Source: an uncultured Eubacteriaceae bacterium (GTDB taxonomy: Bacteria > Bacillota > Clostridia > Eubacteriales > Eubacteriaceae). From it: a stretch of 64,000 nt of DNA. Made by a program: the position numbers and the translations under genes. The stretch is from positions 186,001 through 250,000 of the forward strand of contig CAMBHL010000001.1 in NCBI GenBank assembly GCA_945867155.1, read 5' to 3'. Positions 8,835 to 18,382 of this stretch are shown in pieces. Within the stretch, counting starts at the first letter, position 1. The number at the start of each line of letters is the position of its first letter. Below the pieces are notes generated by a model. The model searched no databases. It saw only the letters and a program-made list of their open reading frames with translations, and was not told the DNA's origin.

Positions 8835-9570
8835 CCTCTTTTCTTTCGATCAGCGTCATTTCGCTGAAATTTCGCTTTTGCAAAACATCAATCACGTTGT
8901 TTTTATACAATTCCAGCACGGCAAAAAAAGAAGTTGTAATCTCGCTTGTCTCTCCTTTTCTGATGACTTTCCGGAAAGGGATTTTATGAAATTTGCTCAT
9001 ATAATGCGAGATAACAGCTTCTTGGGTTTGAACGGTGTAAGAATCACGGGGAAATTCAGGCATGGGTTTGTAAGTGTGAGAAGCTTGGTAGCGATGCATT
9101 AACGCCGTATAAGTACGTCCTAATTTTTTGCGGTCCAATTTTAATTTCGCATTGGCATCCGTTTGAGACAATGCCGGTAAATAAAGTGGATCTCTGTAAA
9201 AAGACCCGCTGTTATTCTGATAGCACTTTTCAATAAAGCGGCTGGCGTTTTTGACCTGTCGATAAACGTCCAACTGTTTCAGCAGCAAAGCTTCGTCGTC
9301 TGTTCGCTCTTCTGTTTCTTCTTGACTTGACGGCAGCAGTCTCGCTGATTTAATTTTAATCAGACGCGACGCCATGACAATAAACTCACTGGAGATTTCC
9401 ATCTGATCCCGTTCCCATTTATCGATCGTCGCCAGATACTGATCGATGAGATCAGAGATGGGGACCTCGTATATGTCAACCTGACGCGATTGGATCAGTG
9501 ACAGCAGCAAATCTAAAGGGCCTTCAAAATCCCCGACATCATATTGTATTTTCTGTTCTGCCATAACCAT
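8809..9570 (-). CDS. scpA: Segregation and condensation protein A (kleisin)
   Basis: ScpA is the kleisin that bridges the SMC heads. The 253-residue protein has the N-terminal helical domain with FEGPLDLLLSLIQ and DIYEVPISDLIDQYL, a charged middle region, and a C-terminal winged helix (MTLIERKEDD at the end). The start may be the ATG at 9570 or the one at 9564 (MAEQKIQYDV); both follow GGGGATGAG. It overlaps scpB and is preceded by a site-2 protease gene. Confidence 0.93.
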   Translation of the reverse strand: MVMAEQKIQYDVGDFEGPLDLLLSLIQSRQVDIYEVPISDLIDQYLATIDKWERDQMEISSEFIVMASRLIKIKSARLLPSSQEETEERTDDEALLLKQLDVYRQVKNASRFIEKCYQNNSGSFYRDPLYLPALSQTDANAKLKLDRKKLGRTYTALMHRYQASHTYKPMPEFPRDSYTVQTQEAVISHYMSKFHKIPFRKVIRKGETSEITTSFFAVLELYKNNVIDVLQKRNFSEMTLIERKEDDPKQDED

Positions 9571-9582
9571 CTCATCCCCATT

Positions 9583-10212
9583 CTACAGTCCGAAAATGGG
9601 AGACAGGATGAGATGATAAAGCCAAACAATGCCGTTTGAAACCGGCGTGATGATCCAGCTGAAAACATTAGTGAACATCAAAATCAACAGAATAATAAAA
9701 CCATACCGCGACAAAGCATCCATTTTCATTTTCCCCCGATAAGACAGAAGCTCATAAAGCACATGAGAACCATCCAGCGGCGGAATCGGAATTAGATTAA
9801 ACACAGCGAACACCACATTGTAGAGATAGATGTCTTCTAAAATGATGGTCAGCGCCACATTGTTAAGGGGCAGACACGCGAGATAAGCCGCGTATCCGAT
9901 GAACCCCAAAAGCAAATTCGTAAGGCACCCTGAAAGTGCCACTTTGATCATACCTTTTTTCCGGTCTGAAAAATTGTTCGGATTGATTGGAACCGGTTTT
10001 GCCCAGCCAAAATGAAGAAAAATCATGGCAAAAAAACCGATCCAGTCGATGTGCTTAAATGGATTTAAAGACAGCCTGCCGGTCAGTTTTGGCGTGTCAT
10101 CTCCCATCGCCTCTGCTGCATATCCATGTGCCGCTTCATGAAAGGTAATGGCAATGAGAATGCCTGGCAGACTTAAAAGCAGTGACAAGAAATAGTTTGA
10201 TGAAAAAACCAT
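9583..10212 (-). CDS. Site-2 protease family membrane metalloprotease
   Basis: A 209-residue polytopic M50 zinc metalloprotease. The HExxH zinc site is HEAAH in the first transmembrane segment (ITFHEAAHGYAA, about residue 25), and the third ligand lies in NLIPIPPLDGSHV (about residue 140). There is no PDZ domain, so it belongs to the small FtsH-independent 'YwhC/Rip3-like' branch rather than RseP. The gene sits between lysA and scpA, an arrangement common in Clostridia. Its substrate is unknown. Confidence 0.85.
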   Translation of the reverse strand: MVFSSNYFLSLLLSLPGILIAITFHEAAHGYAAEAMGDDTPKLTGRLSLNPFKHIDWIGFFAMIFLHFGWAKPVPINPNNFSDRKKGMIKVALSGCLTNLLLGFIGYAAYLACLPLNNVALTIILEDIYLYNVVFAVFNLIPIPPLDGSHVLYELLSYRGKMKMDALSRYGFIILLILMFTNVFSWIITPVSNGIVWLYHLILSPIFGL

Positions 10213-10228
10213 CGCAGTCAGGGCCTGA

Positions 10229-11497
10229 TTATTTTAACCAATCCGGAACGCGGTCGTGGCTCAGCAGTTCCTGATAACTTTCCCTTTCAACCATAATGCC
10301 CGAACAGTCTCCAGACAGCAGCACCACCGCTGGAATCGGGAAGCGGTTATAACGGCTGGCCATGGAATAATTGTAAGCGCCGGTATTTCTGACCATCAGA
10401 ATATCGCCGACTTCGGGATGATTTAAGACCGCCTTGTCGATTAAGGTGTCGGTTTCGCAGGCGCGGCCGCTCACGCGAACTTCTTCCATATCTTCCGTCG
10501 CTTTGCCATTGCAGATGACCGCTTCATATTCCGCACCGTAGAGCGCTGGGCGCGGGTTGTCATTCATGCCGCCGTCCACGCTGATGTATTTGCGCACACC
10601 GGGAATCGTTTTGACCGTCCCAACGGTGTAAAGGGTCGCGCCGGCTTCGCAAACCAGAAAGCGTCCAGGTTCAACGATCAGTTTCGGCATCGGAACCTGT
10701 TTTTCAGCACACATCGTTTTGACATGTTGTACCAATTTTGGGATATATTTTAAAGTATCAAAATATTCATCGCCCTGTAAATACGGTATGCCGAATCCGC
10801 CGCCTAAATTGATCGCGCGCAGATCGACTCCTTCGTTTCTAATCGCCTGATACAAACCAATCATTTTGTCCGCTGCAGCGATGAAAGGCACTTCATCTAC
10901 AATCTGGGAACCGATGTGGCAGTGAATGCCTACGACGGAAATATGCGGCAGCTGGTTGGCGCGAACGACAATATCCTTTGCCTGTTCAAATGGCAGGCCG
11001 AACTTCGTGTCCTGAATGCCCGTCTGAATCAACTCGTGGGTATGGGCTTCGACACCTGGTGAGATGCGGAACATGATCTTGACGTCTTTGTTCAGTTCTG
11101 CGGTGACCTGTGTCAATTTTTTCAATTCATCTTCACTGTCCACAACGATCAAGCCGACGCCGTTTTCCACAGCAAATTTCAGCTCGCTCGATTTTTTATT
11201 GTTGCCGTGATAGCAAACCCGTTCCATTGGGAAGCCCGCTGCCATGGCGGTCAGCATTTCCCCCACTGAAACGGCATCGAGTGCGATGTTTTCAGAGGCA
11301 ACGATTTTGCACATTGCGACATTGGTAAAAGCCTTGCCTGCGAAATTGATTTCGTAATCGCATGAAGCTTCTTCAAACGCTTTTTTAACCGATTCGATTC
11401 GATCCCGAATGATATCTTCGCTCATCACATAAAGCGGTGTGCCGTATTTTTTAGCCAGTGCTACTGTATCGTGTCCCGAAAATTTAACGTTTTCCAT
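10229..11497 (-). CDS. lysA: Diaminopimelate decarboxylase
   Basis: LysA makes L-lysine from meso-diaminopimelate with PLP. The 422-residue fold-type III enzyme has the PLP lysine in FAGKAFTN (about residue 53), HCHIGSQI, the glycine-rich phosphate loop NLGGGFGIPY, EPGRFLVCEAG and CETDTLI with the catalytic cysteine at the dimer interface. The start at 11497 (MENVKFSGHDT) was chosen because upstream residues do not match the family and AGGAAGGA lies upstream, though somewhat distant. Confidence 0.93.
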   Translation of the reverse strand: MENVKFSGHDTVALAKKYGTPLYVMSEDIIRDRIESVKKAFEEASCDYEINFAGKAFTNVAMCKIVASENIALDAVSVGEMLTAMAAGFPMERVCYHGNNKKSSELKFAVENGVGLIVVDSEDELKKLTQVTAELNKDVKIMFRISPGVEAHTHELIQTGIQDTKFGLPFEQAKDIVVRANQLPHISVVGIHCHIGSQIVDEVPFIAAADKMIGLYQAIRNEGVDLRAINLGGGFGIPYLQGDEYFDTLKYIPKLVQHVKTMCAEKQVPMPKLIVEPGRFLVCEAGATLYTVGTVKTIPGVRKYISVDGGMNDNPRPALYGAEYEAVICNGKATEDMEEVRVSGRACETDTLIDKAVLNHPEVGDILMVRNTGAYNYSMASRYNRFPIPAVVLLSGDCSGIMVERESYQELLSHDRVPDWLK

Positions 11498-11558
11498 TTT
11501 GATTCTATAATCCTTCCTATGTTTTCTGATATTGTAGATGCTGTAAAGGTATAAATCT

Positions 11559-11594
11559 AAAAAAGTGATTCTCTGCAAATGTGCAAAAAATCAC
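11559..11594 (-). terminator. Intrinsic terminator after the NUDIX gene
   Basis: On the minus strand GTGATT and AATCAC pair around an 18-base loop that contains a smaller TGCA/TGCA pairing, followed by TTTTTT. It separates the ftsZ-nrdR-NUDIX unit from lysA. Confidence 0.6.
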
Positions 11595-11611
11595 CTTTGA
11601 TATTTCATTTA

Positions 11612-12136
11612 TTATGCATGATGTGAAAAATAATAGCCCAATGCACAAACTGTTTTTGCATCAATAAATTCACAGTGATCGTACATCTTTTTTACGGTTT
11701 GTATTGGAAGTTTGACGACTTGAATAAATTCATCATCATCGGCCTGCAGACGATGGGTATCAAATCTGTTGGATATAAAAACGTAGGTTTTTTCATCGCA
11801 GCAGCCTGGTGTTGGATAAACAAATCCGCATGCCTCAAGATTCAGCGGTTTTAAACCAATTTCTTCCTGAAGTTCCCTTTCTGCCGTCTCCTTTGGATCT
11901 TCGCCCGTTTCAACAAGTCCTGCCGGAATTTCAAGAATACTCTCTCCGATGGCATCACGGTACTGCTGAACAAAAATCATCATGCCGTGATCAACCGGTA
12001 AGATTGCAGCGCCATTCTTGTGCTCCACAATTTCTCGATGGGTTTCCTTTCCGTTTGGCAGCTTCACTTCGTCAACACGCAAGTTCAAAATTTTCCCATC
12101 AAAAATTCTTTTTGATTCCAAAACTTGATTCTGCAA
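11612..12136 (-). CDS. NUDIX hydrolase, ADP-ribose pyrophosphatase type
   Basis: A 174-residue NUDIX protein, probably hydrolysing ADP-ribose to AMP and ribose 5-phosphate (NudF-like). The NUDIX box GX5EX7REUXEEXGU is seen as GLVETGEDPKETAERELQEE plus IG. The upstream IVEHKNGAAILP and QYRDAIGESILEIPAG are typical of ADP-ribose pyrophosphatases. The start is TTG at 12136, with AGGAG six bases upstream overlapping the end of nrdR. Confidence 0.85.
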   Translation of the reverse strand: MQNQVLESKRIFDGKILNLRVDEVKLPNGKETHREIVEHKNGAAILPVDHGMMIFVQQYRDAIGESILEIPAGLVETGEDPKETAERELQEEIGLKPLNLEACGFVYPTPGCCDEKTYVFISNRFDTHRLQADDDEFIQVVKLPIQTVKKMYDHCEFIDAKTVCALGYYFSHHA

Positions 12137-12139
12137 AGC

Positions 12140-12592
12140 TTACTCCTTGATTAGCTTATTCAGTTCTTCAATAAAGGCACCCGCATCTTTAAAGCGGCGG
12201 TAAACAGAGGCAAAGCGCACATAGGCCACTTCATCCACTTTTTTGAGGGCTTCCATGACCCTTTCACCAATATAAACAGAAGAGACCTCTTTATCATCGA
12301 GCTGATAAAGCTGTTTCTCAATCTGATCCACCATTTCTTCTATTTTTTCAACAGAAATAGGCCGCTTTTCACAGGCTTTTAATATACCGCTGTAAATTTT
12401 ATTCCGATCGTAAGACTCCCGCTGTCCGCTGCGCTTAATGACCATAAGCGGAATGCTTTCGATGCGCTCATAGGTTGTAAAGCGTTTTTTACACTTTTCA
12501 CATTCTCGGCGCCGACGTATCATTGTATGGTCATTAACGGGTCTCGAATCGATCACTTTGCTGCCATTATTATTGCAAAACGGACATTTCAT
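12140..12592 (-). CDS. nrdR: Transcriptional repressor NrdR
   Basis: NrdR senses ATP/dATP through an ATP-cone and represses ribonucleotide reductase genes. The 150-residue protein has an N-terminal zinc ribbon ([15 protein letters not shown] and CEKCKKRF) and the ATP-cone ([20 protein letters not shown]). It matches the full family length. It follows ftsZ by six bases with only a weak ribosome binding site, suggesting coupling. Confidence 0.96.
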   Translation of the reverse strand: MKCPFCNNNGSKVIDSRPVNDHTMIRRRRECEKCKKRFTTYERIESIPLMVIKRSGQRESYDRNKIYSGILKACEKRPISVEKIEEMVDQIEKQLYQLDDKEVSSVYIGERVMEALKKVDEVAYVRFASVYRRFKDAGAFIEELNKLIKE

Positions 12593-12598
12593 CGGCGA

Positions 12599-13717
12599 TT
12601 AGTCTTCTTTATTCAAAAAAGTTGGAATGGTAAAAAGGTCCTTTGAATCAGATTTCGCCTTTCCGCTGTTTCCCGTCTGCGCCGGAATTTCATTTTTCGG
12701 TCTGTTTCTCGCCGGACGAGCTGCGATTTTTTCTTTCATATCGCGGACATCTTCGCTTTCTTCTGCCGGAAGGAAGCCGGTCGCAATGACGGTGATCTGA
12801 ATTTCATCGCCCATGTTTTCGTCAATGGTCGCCCCGAAAATGACGTTTGCATCGTCATCACAGGCTTCTCTCGCAATGGTTGCTGCCTTGTCAACTTCAA
12901 ACAGGGATAAATCGTCGCCGGCTGTAATGTTCAAAAGAACGCCTGTTGCGCCGGTGATTTCCGTTTCGAGCAGCGGACTTAAAATCGCTTCTTTAGCCGC
13001 TTCTTCTGCACGGTTTTCACCTGTTGCACGGCCTACACCCATATGGGCAAGTCCAGCATCCTGCATAATCGTTTTAACATCGGCAAAGTCCAAGCTCACC
13101 AAGCCAGGCATCGAGATCAAGTCTGAAATACTCTTAACCCCTTGCAGCAAAACATCATCGGCCAGCTTGAAAGCTTCTCTCAGAGAAGTGGATTTATCTG
13201 CCATGCGCAGCAGACGGTCATTCGGAATCGTCACCAGTGCATCGACATTTTCTTGGAGGAAATCACATGCAATCTGCGCATTGCGCATGCGAACACGGCC
13301 TTCAAAGGAAAAGGGCTTCGTTACGACACCAATGGTCAAGATTCCCATTTCCTGAGCAATTTTTGCAATAATCGGCGCTGCGCCGGAACCGGTACCGCCG
13401 CCCATACCAGCAGTCACAAATAAAAGGTCGGTTCCCTGAATCACTTCAGAGATCGCGTCACGGCTTTCTTCTGCGGAGCGCTGTCCCATTTCCGGATTGC
13501 CGCCGGCGCCCAGTCCGCCAGTGGTTTTTTCGCCAATTTGAAGACGCTTTTCAGCTAAAGTTAAAGCCAAAGCCTGATTATCCGTATTGATTGAGACAAA
13601 ATCAACCCCTTTCAGGCCTGATTCAATCATTCTGTTCACAGCGTTATTTCCGCCGCCGCCCACACCGACTACACGAATCTGCGCAAAATTATCGTTGTAG
13701 TTGTCCAGTTCTATCAC
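12599..13717 (-). CDS. ftsZ: Cell division GTPase FtsZ
   Basis: FtsZ polymerises into the Z ring. The 372-residue protein shows [15 protein letters not shown], the tubulin signature GGGTGSG ([11 protein letters not shown]), NDRLL and a C-terminal tail ending in [13 protein letters not shown], the peptide that binds SepF or other membrane anchors. The start is GTG at 13717, seven bases after AGGAGG. It has its own promoter (13822–13850) with a hairpin in the leader. No ftsA is found between ftsQ and ftsZ. Confidence 0.97.
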   Translation of the reverse strand: MIELDNYNDNFAQIRVVGVGGGGNNAVNRMIESGLKGVDFVSINTDNQALALTLAEKRLQIGEKTTGGLGAGGNPEMGQRSAEESRDAISEVIQGTDLLFVTAGMGGGTGSGAAPIIAKIAQEMGILTIGVVTKPFSFEGRVRMRNAQIACDFLQENVDALVTIPNDRLLRMADKSTSLREAFKLADDVLLQGVKSISDLISMPGLVSLDFADVKTIMQDAGLAHMGVGRATGENRAEEAAKEAILSPLLETEITGATGVLLNITAGDDLSLFEVDKAATIAREACDDDANVIFGATIDENMGDEIQITVIATGFLPAEESEDVRDMKEKIAARPARNRPKNEIPAQTGNSGKAKSDSKDLFTIPTFLNKED

Positions 13718-13783
13718 TTTTTTTCCTCCTGGTTCTCACATAGACTTATATGTTTTCATAAGTTATTTTTATTTTGAACAAAG

Positions 13784-13803
13784 AAAAGGCTTTGACGCCT
13801 TTT
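13784..13803 (-). other. Small hairpin in the ftsZ leader
   Basis: AAAAGGC and GCCTTTT pair around a six-base loop, followed on the minus strand by CTTTGTTC. It lies between the ftsZ promoter and start codon, so it could be a weak attenuator, or the terminator of the upstream ftsQ operon. The T run is short. Confidence 0.45.
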
Positions 13804-13821
13804 GTTGCATTTTTACATGAC

Positions 13822-13850
13822 TTTATAATATGATACCCTTTATTTCACAA
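13822..13850 (-). promoter_or_regulatory. Promoter for ftsZ-nrdR-NUDIX
   Basis: The minus strand reads TTGTGA, 17 bases, TATAAA, about 105 bases upstream of the ftsZ GTG. The 182-base gap between ftsQ and ftsZ holds this promoter and a small hairpin, and no gene. Confidence 0.6.
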
Positions 13851-13899
13851 CTTTGCAATAAAAATTCTTTGTTTTAGGTGATTTAAAGCTAAGGGTAAT

Positions 13900-14685
13900 T
13901 TAAGTACGGTTTTTCATAAAAGCATGATGATCGATCTGCAGATCAACTTCTACATTGGAACGGTTTTCTCTTAAAAAAGTTTCAATATAGCTTTTATTTT
14001 TCTCAAAATTATCGATGCCCGTTATTTCAAATACAGAGTTGTTTTTTGTAATAATCCGGTATGTATTGTACTTTGTCCAATGAATCTCAGAAATTTTCCC
14101 AAGAAAGCCTTTTTCTTTCAAAGCTGACAGAATGGCCAGGGCATCTTCTAATTTTTCCTGGTTGGATGCCGGCAGACTGCTATGCGCTTTTAATTTTTTT
14201 ACATCTGGAATACCTGAAACAATCGGTAAATTGACATTCGATAAATAACTCGCGCGTTCCAGGACATGACCGTTTTGATCGACATACAATACGCTTCCGC
14301 CGCTGATCACCGCGCCTACAAGGGACGTGTCGCCTGCATTGATGATTAACGTGTCCGGCCACTTTCTGATTACGCGGACCTGATCCGTATGCAAAGTTTT
14401 TTTGACTTGGTTGGACAAACTGTTGACATCCGCCGTGAGTATGTTCTGCCCAATTAGTGGTTTCGTGATCTCATCCAGCATATGGGTATCTGTCGTCGCG
14501 CTTCCGATGACTTGAATCTGCATGATCTCCAAGTACGAACTGTTTGCAGCACATAAAAGATAATATCCGCCAACACAGATCCCTGCAATAACAAGTACAA
14601 AAGCGACGACACGGTGCACCAGTATTTTTCGTTTGTGTTTTCTGGGAGGACGGGACTTTCTCTCCCGTGTTCGCTTATCTTTCAT
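13900..14685 (-). CDS. ftsQ: Cell division protein FtsQ/DivIB
   Basis: A 261-residue bitopic membrane protein of the divisome. It has a basic cytoplasmic N-terminus (RERKSRPPRKHKRK), one transmembrane segment (about residues 25–45) and an extracytoplasmic POTRA domain beginning at LEIMQIQVIGSATT, followed by the FtsQ β-domain. It bridges FtsL/DivIC to peptidoglycan synthases. It is the last gene of the rsmH–ftsQ cluster and lies 10 bases after murG. Confidence 0.88.
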   Translation of the reverse strand: MKDKRTRERKSRPPRKHKRKILVHRVVAFVLVIAGICVGGYYLLCAANSSYLEIMQIQVIGSATTDTHMLDEITKPLIGQNILTADVNSLSNQVKKTLHTDQVRVIRKWPDTLIINAGDTSLVGAVISGGSVLYVDQNGHVLERASYLSNVNLPIVSGIPDVKKLKAHSSLPASNQEKLEDALAILSALKEKGFLGKISEIHWTKYNTYRIITKNNSVFEITGIDNFEKNKSYIETFLRENRSNVEVDLQIDHHAFMKNRT

Positions 14686-14695
14686 GTCATTTCCT

Positions 14696-15817
14696 CTAAT
14701 GCTGAATTAAAGCCATCGCCTCATCGACAATTTTTTCGTCTGCGTCAATCTTCGCATAATCCCGCGCATTTTGAGCCATTTCCTGAAGTTTTGAAGGATC
14801 TTCAAGCAATGCGTTCAAGTTTTCCTCTAGTTTCTGGCCGCTTAACTGTTCTTCATCAATCACAACTGCAGCACCGGCATTTTCCATGGCTTTTGCATTA
14901 AACCGCTGATGATCGCCAGCCGCATAGGGATAAGGAATCAAGATTGAAGGTGTTCCTGACGCTGCCATTTCGCAAATGGAAGAAGCGCCTGAACGCGCGA
15001 TCATGATATCCGCCGCGCCCATCAGCATTTCCATTTCATTGGAATAAGCGATCAGGTGGCAATGAGTTGGACCATTGTATGTTTTGTCATAAGCAATCTT
15101 ATTCTGATCACACATGGCGCACACTTTTTCAATCTGCTTCGGACCCGTGATCTGGTAAATTTGAATACGCGCTCTGGATTCATAGTCCTTCATCACGGTC
15201 TGCATGGCCTGATTGATGGCGGCGGCGCCCTGGCTGCCGCCCATGGCCAAGATCATTTGATCGCCGGATTTAAGTCCCATCTTCTTTCTCATCAGGGGCC
15301 TGTCTATGTTCTTAAAGGCATCCCGAACTGGATTGCCGCAAAGCACTGTCTTGTCTTTTGGGAAATACTGGGCGGCTTCTTTAAAAGTCAAACAGACGAC
15401 ATCTGCTTTTTGCGCTGCCCATCTGTTGGATTTGCCCGGATAAGCATTCTGTTCGTGGATCAATGTCGGGATTTTCTTTTTTGCAGCCTCTCTTAAAATG
15501 ATTCCCGATGTAAATCCCCCTGTCCCGATCACCAGATCAGGCTGATAGCGATTCAGCAGCTTTCTCGAATCTGATGCACTCTTGATCAGATTTTTTGCCG
15601 CAATGACTTTTTTGACGAAACCGCGCTGAAATCCAGAAGCATGAATAAATTCCATCGGATAGCCATAGCGCGGCACGATATTCTTTTCCATACCGACATG
15701 AGAACCAATAAAGATAATTTTGACATCAGGCAGACGTTTCTTTAAAGAAGAAGCGATTGCCAGTCCGGGATAGATGTGTCCCCCTGTCCCGCCTGCTGCA
15801 ATAAAAACTGTTGTCAT
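14696..15817 (-). CDS. murG: UDP-GlcNAc transferase MurG (lipid II synthase)
   Basis: MurG adds GlcNAc to lipid I on the inner face of the membrane to give lipid II. The 373-residue GT-B enzyme has AAGGTGGHIYPG (residues 7–18), IGTGGFTSG, HEQNAYPGKSNR, MGGSQGAAAIN and the C-terminal donor site ARSGASSICEMAASGTPSILIPYP. Its start overlaps ftsW by four bases. Confidence 0.97.
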   Translation of the reverse strand: MTTVFIAAGGTGGHIYPGLAIASSLKKRLPDVKIIFIGSHVGMEKNIVPRYGYPMEFIHASGFQRGFVKKVIAAKNLIKSASDSRKLLNRYQPDLVIGTGGFTSGIILREAAKKKIPTLIHEQNAYPGKSNRWAAQKADVVCLTFKEAAQYFPKDKTVLCGNPVRDAFKNIDRPLMRKKMGLKSGDQMILAMGGSQGAAAINQAMQTVMKDYESRARIQIYQITGPKQIEKVCAMCDQNKIAYDKTYNGPTHCHLIAYSNEMEMLMGAADIMIARSGASSICEMAASGTPSILIPYPYAAGDHQRFNAKAMENAGAAVVIDEEQLSGQKLEENLNALLEDPSKLQEMAQNARDYAKIDADEKIVDEAMALIQH

Positions 15818-16992
15818 GATTTGTTTTCCTCCTTTTCTGAACGTTTCTGCCGTCTTTTTTTCTTCGGCTGCCGCGACATATTGAAGATCAGACTAACCAT
15901 AAAAAACAAAATCAGCATTGAGGTGCCGCCGGCGCTGACAAAGGGCAGCGCCATCCCGGTGACCGGGAAAATACTGGTCGCAACGGCGACATTGACAATC
16001 ACCTGAAAGCCTAACAGTGCCATCACTGAACAGCCGTAAACATAACCAAACTTTGTGTCGCTGGACTTCGCAATTTTAATGCCGCGGTGAATGATAAACG
16101 CGTACAGCAAAAGCAGCAGAACGCAGCCCACAAGGCCGCATTCTTCGCCGATATTCGCAAAAATAAAATCGTTCTGCAGTTCCGGCAGAAAGAGCATCTT
16201 CTGCTTGCCGTTTCCCAGGCCTCTGCCAAAGATGCCCCCTGAGCCAATCGCCAGAATCGATTGCCTGATCTGATAATCCTTGCCGCCTTTGCCGAACAGG
16301 GCCAGGATACGGTCGATGCGCCACGGCTGCATTTTTAAACTGACCGCCACAGCGAGAATAATGATGGCCAAATATGGGATAAAAAATTTAAAGTCAATGC
16401 CTGAAAAGAAATACACGCAGAGCATACCGAAACCGATGGCCATCGCAGCCGAAAGAGAAGGTTCGATCGCTGCCAAAAAACAGAGGCCAAGCATCGGCAG
16501 AACACAGTGCAAAGAAAATTTCAAAAAGCTGTGATAAACTTCTTTTCTTTCGGACACAACTGTACTCGCGAAAATAATTCCCGTCAACTTTGCAAATTCT
16601 GAAGGCTGAAAAGTAACTGGTCCTAAAGACAGCCACCGTTTCGCGCCATTGACTTCAGCTCCTGCAACTTTTACAAGTCCCAATAAAATTGCGGTTATCA
16701 CAAGAAAAAATAACGCAACCTTATAATTTTTATATTTACGGTAATCGACAAAACTGCCGATATACAAAATAATCAGACCCAATACGACAAAAAACGCTTG
16801 TTTTGCAAACTGGGTATAACCGCTGCCCGTCGAACTTTTGACCGCAGACGTATACATGCTCGCCGAAAAGACCATTAACAGGCCAAAAAGAGTCAAAACG
16901 ATCAAGGCGATTGTAAATGGCCGGTCAGTAGGTCCTAAATTTTGCTTTCTTTTGACCTGATCAAGTATACCTCTATTGTGTCGGCTTCTCAT
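15814..16992 (-). CDS. ftsW: SEDS-family septal peptidoglycan glycosyltransferase FtsW
   Basis: FtsW polymerises lipid II at the septum together with its class B PBP (ftsI here). The 392-residue protein has about ten transmembrane segments. The catalytic aspartate region and FAKLTGIIFAS, NEECG-like IGEECGLVG and PFVSAGGTSML match SEDS proteins. The cytoplasmic tail is strongly basic (RQPKKKRRQKR). Start and stop overlap murD and murG by four bases each. Confidence 0.93.
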   Translation of the reverse strand: MRSRHNRGILDQVKRKQNLGPTDRPFTIALIVLTLFGLLMVFSASMYTSAVKSSTGSGYTQFAKQAFFVVLGLIILYIGSFVDYRKYKNYKVALFFLVITAILLGLVKVAGAEVNGAKRWLSLGPVTFQPSEFAKLTGIIFASTVVSERKEVYHSFLKFSLHCVLPMLGLCFLAAIEPSLSAAMAIGFGMLCVYFFSGIDFKFFIPYLAIIILAVAVSLKMQPWRIDRILALFGKGGKDYQIRQSILAIGSGGIFGRGLGNGKQKMLFLPELQNDFIFANIGEECGLVGCVLLLLLYAFIIHRGIKIAKSSDTKFGYVYGCSVMALLGFQVIVNVAVATSIFPVTGMALPFVSAGGTSMLILFFMVSLIFNMSRQPKKKRRQKRSEKEENKS

Positions 16993-18365
16993 GACTTCAC
17001 AAGCTGTTTGAATAAGTCGCCGCGGTCTTCATAATTGGCAAACATATCCCAGCTGGCACAAGCCGGTGAAAGCAGAACGACATCTCCGGATTCAGCCTTT
17101 TCTTTGGCCGTTTTCACGGCTTCCGGATAATCCTTAACGAACGTATAAGCACTGAAACCGCAGCGGTCTGCCGTAGCTGCGATATTTTTCGCTGTATCCC
17201 CCAGCAAGATCAAAGCCTTCACCTTGTCCTTAATGTATCCCATCAGTTCCGTGTAATCTTCTTTTTTGTCGTAACCGCCGGCAATGAGAATCGTCGGCTT
17301 TTCCATCGCTTTGAGGGCGGTGATGGTCGCATCTGTGTTGGTGCCTTTAGAGTCGTTAATATAATCGACACCATCGATTGTCGCGACAAATTCCTGACGA
17401 TGGGCTACTCCTTTGAAAGTTTTAAGGCCTTCTCTGATCAGTTCCAGCGGCACGCCGGAGAAATAAGCGAGAGCAACAGCGGCCATGGCGTTCATCACAT
17501 TGTGGGGTCCTTTAATAAAGATATCGGAGACTTTTAAGACACAGATGTCTTCTTCGGGGTTGTCATTCAAGGCCAGATAAACGGCATTGTCCTTTTGATA
17601 CACGCCTGGGACAACACGTCGGGACAAGCTGAAGGTCACTTTTTTAGAGGCCGCCTTTTCCGTATATTTCAAAACATTTTCGTCATCTCCGTTGATCACT
17701 AGAATGTCTTCCGGCGTCTGATTCTGAAAAATTTTCGCTTTAGCCTTGTAATAATTGTCTAAAGTGCCGTGGCGGTCCAGGTGGTCCGGAGATAAGTTCA
17801 GAATAGCTGCAGCTTTGGGTCTGAATGTTTCGGTCGTTTCCAGCTGAAAGCTCGAAAGTTCTGAAACGTAAAGGTCAGATGCTGTCGATTCGTTGACGTA
17901 GTAACTTACGGCATTGCCGATATTTCCAACAACGTAAACGTGCTGATAGCGGGAATCCCGCTTGAAGATTTCACCGGTCAGCGCCGTCGTGGTCGTTTTC
18001 CCGTTGGTGCCTGTGATGCCGATGAAGGGGGTATCGGTCATACGGTAAGCTGCTTCCACTTCGCTGATCACCGGAATGCCGCGCTTTTTCGCTTCTTTAA
18101 TAATGGGAATCGTAAGAGGCACCCCTGGACTTGGAATGACCGCTGAAATGCCGCTGACCGCTGTTTTTGGAATCTGGCTCCCAAAGAAGCAGGACAAATG
18201 GGTTTTTGGCAAAGCTTCAAATGCTTCAGCAATTTTGGGAGAGGCCTTTGCAATGTCGTTAAAATCTTTCGTATCCGTCAAAACCACTGACTGCTTTTTC
18301 AAAAGCAGTGCCTGGGTCACTGCAATCCCGCTTCGTTCCGCACCGATAACTAAATAGGTCTTCAT
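16989..18365 (-). CDS. murD: UDP-N-acetylmuramoyl-L-alanine–D-glutamate ligase
   Basis: MurD adds D-glutamate to UDP-MurNAc-L-Ala. The 458-residue ligase has the ATP loop GITGTNGKTTTTALTGEIF, LNLSPDHLDRHGT, GPHNVMNAMAA, VAHRQEFVATIDGVDYINDSKGTN and the C-terminal SPACASWDMFANYEDRG. The start at 18365 follows GAGGAG by seven bases; longer frames upstream overlap mraY and lack family similarity. Confidence 0.96.
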   Translation of the reverse strand: MKTYLVIGAERSGIAVTQALLLKKQSVVLTDTKDFNDIAKASPKIAEAFEALPKTHLSCFFGSQIPKTAVSGISAVIPSPGVPLTIPIIKEAKKRGIPVISEVEAAYRMTDTPFIGITGTNGKTTTTALTGEIFKRDSRYQHVYVVGNIGNAVSYYVNESTASDLYVSELSSFQLETTETFRPKAAAILNLSPDHLDRHGTLDNYYKAKAKIFQNQTPEDILVINGDDENVLKYTEKAASKKVTFSLSRRVVPGVYQKDNAVYLALNDNPEEDICVLKVSDIFIKGPHNVMNAMAAVALAYFSGVPLELIREGLKTFKGVAHRQEFVATIDGVDYINDSKGTNTDATITALKAMEKPTILIAGGYDKKEDYTELMGYIKDKVKALILLGDTAKNIAATADRCGFSAYTFVKDYPEAVKTAKEKAESGDVVLLSPACASWDMFANYEDRGDLFKQLVKS

Positions 18366-18382
18366 TTCTCGACTCCTCTTTT

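Noticed and set aside
12813..13355. 180-codon frame on the plus strand inside ftsZ
   Set aside because: Low-complexity serine-rich product antisense to a highly conserved gene; no ribosome binding site.
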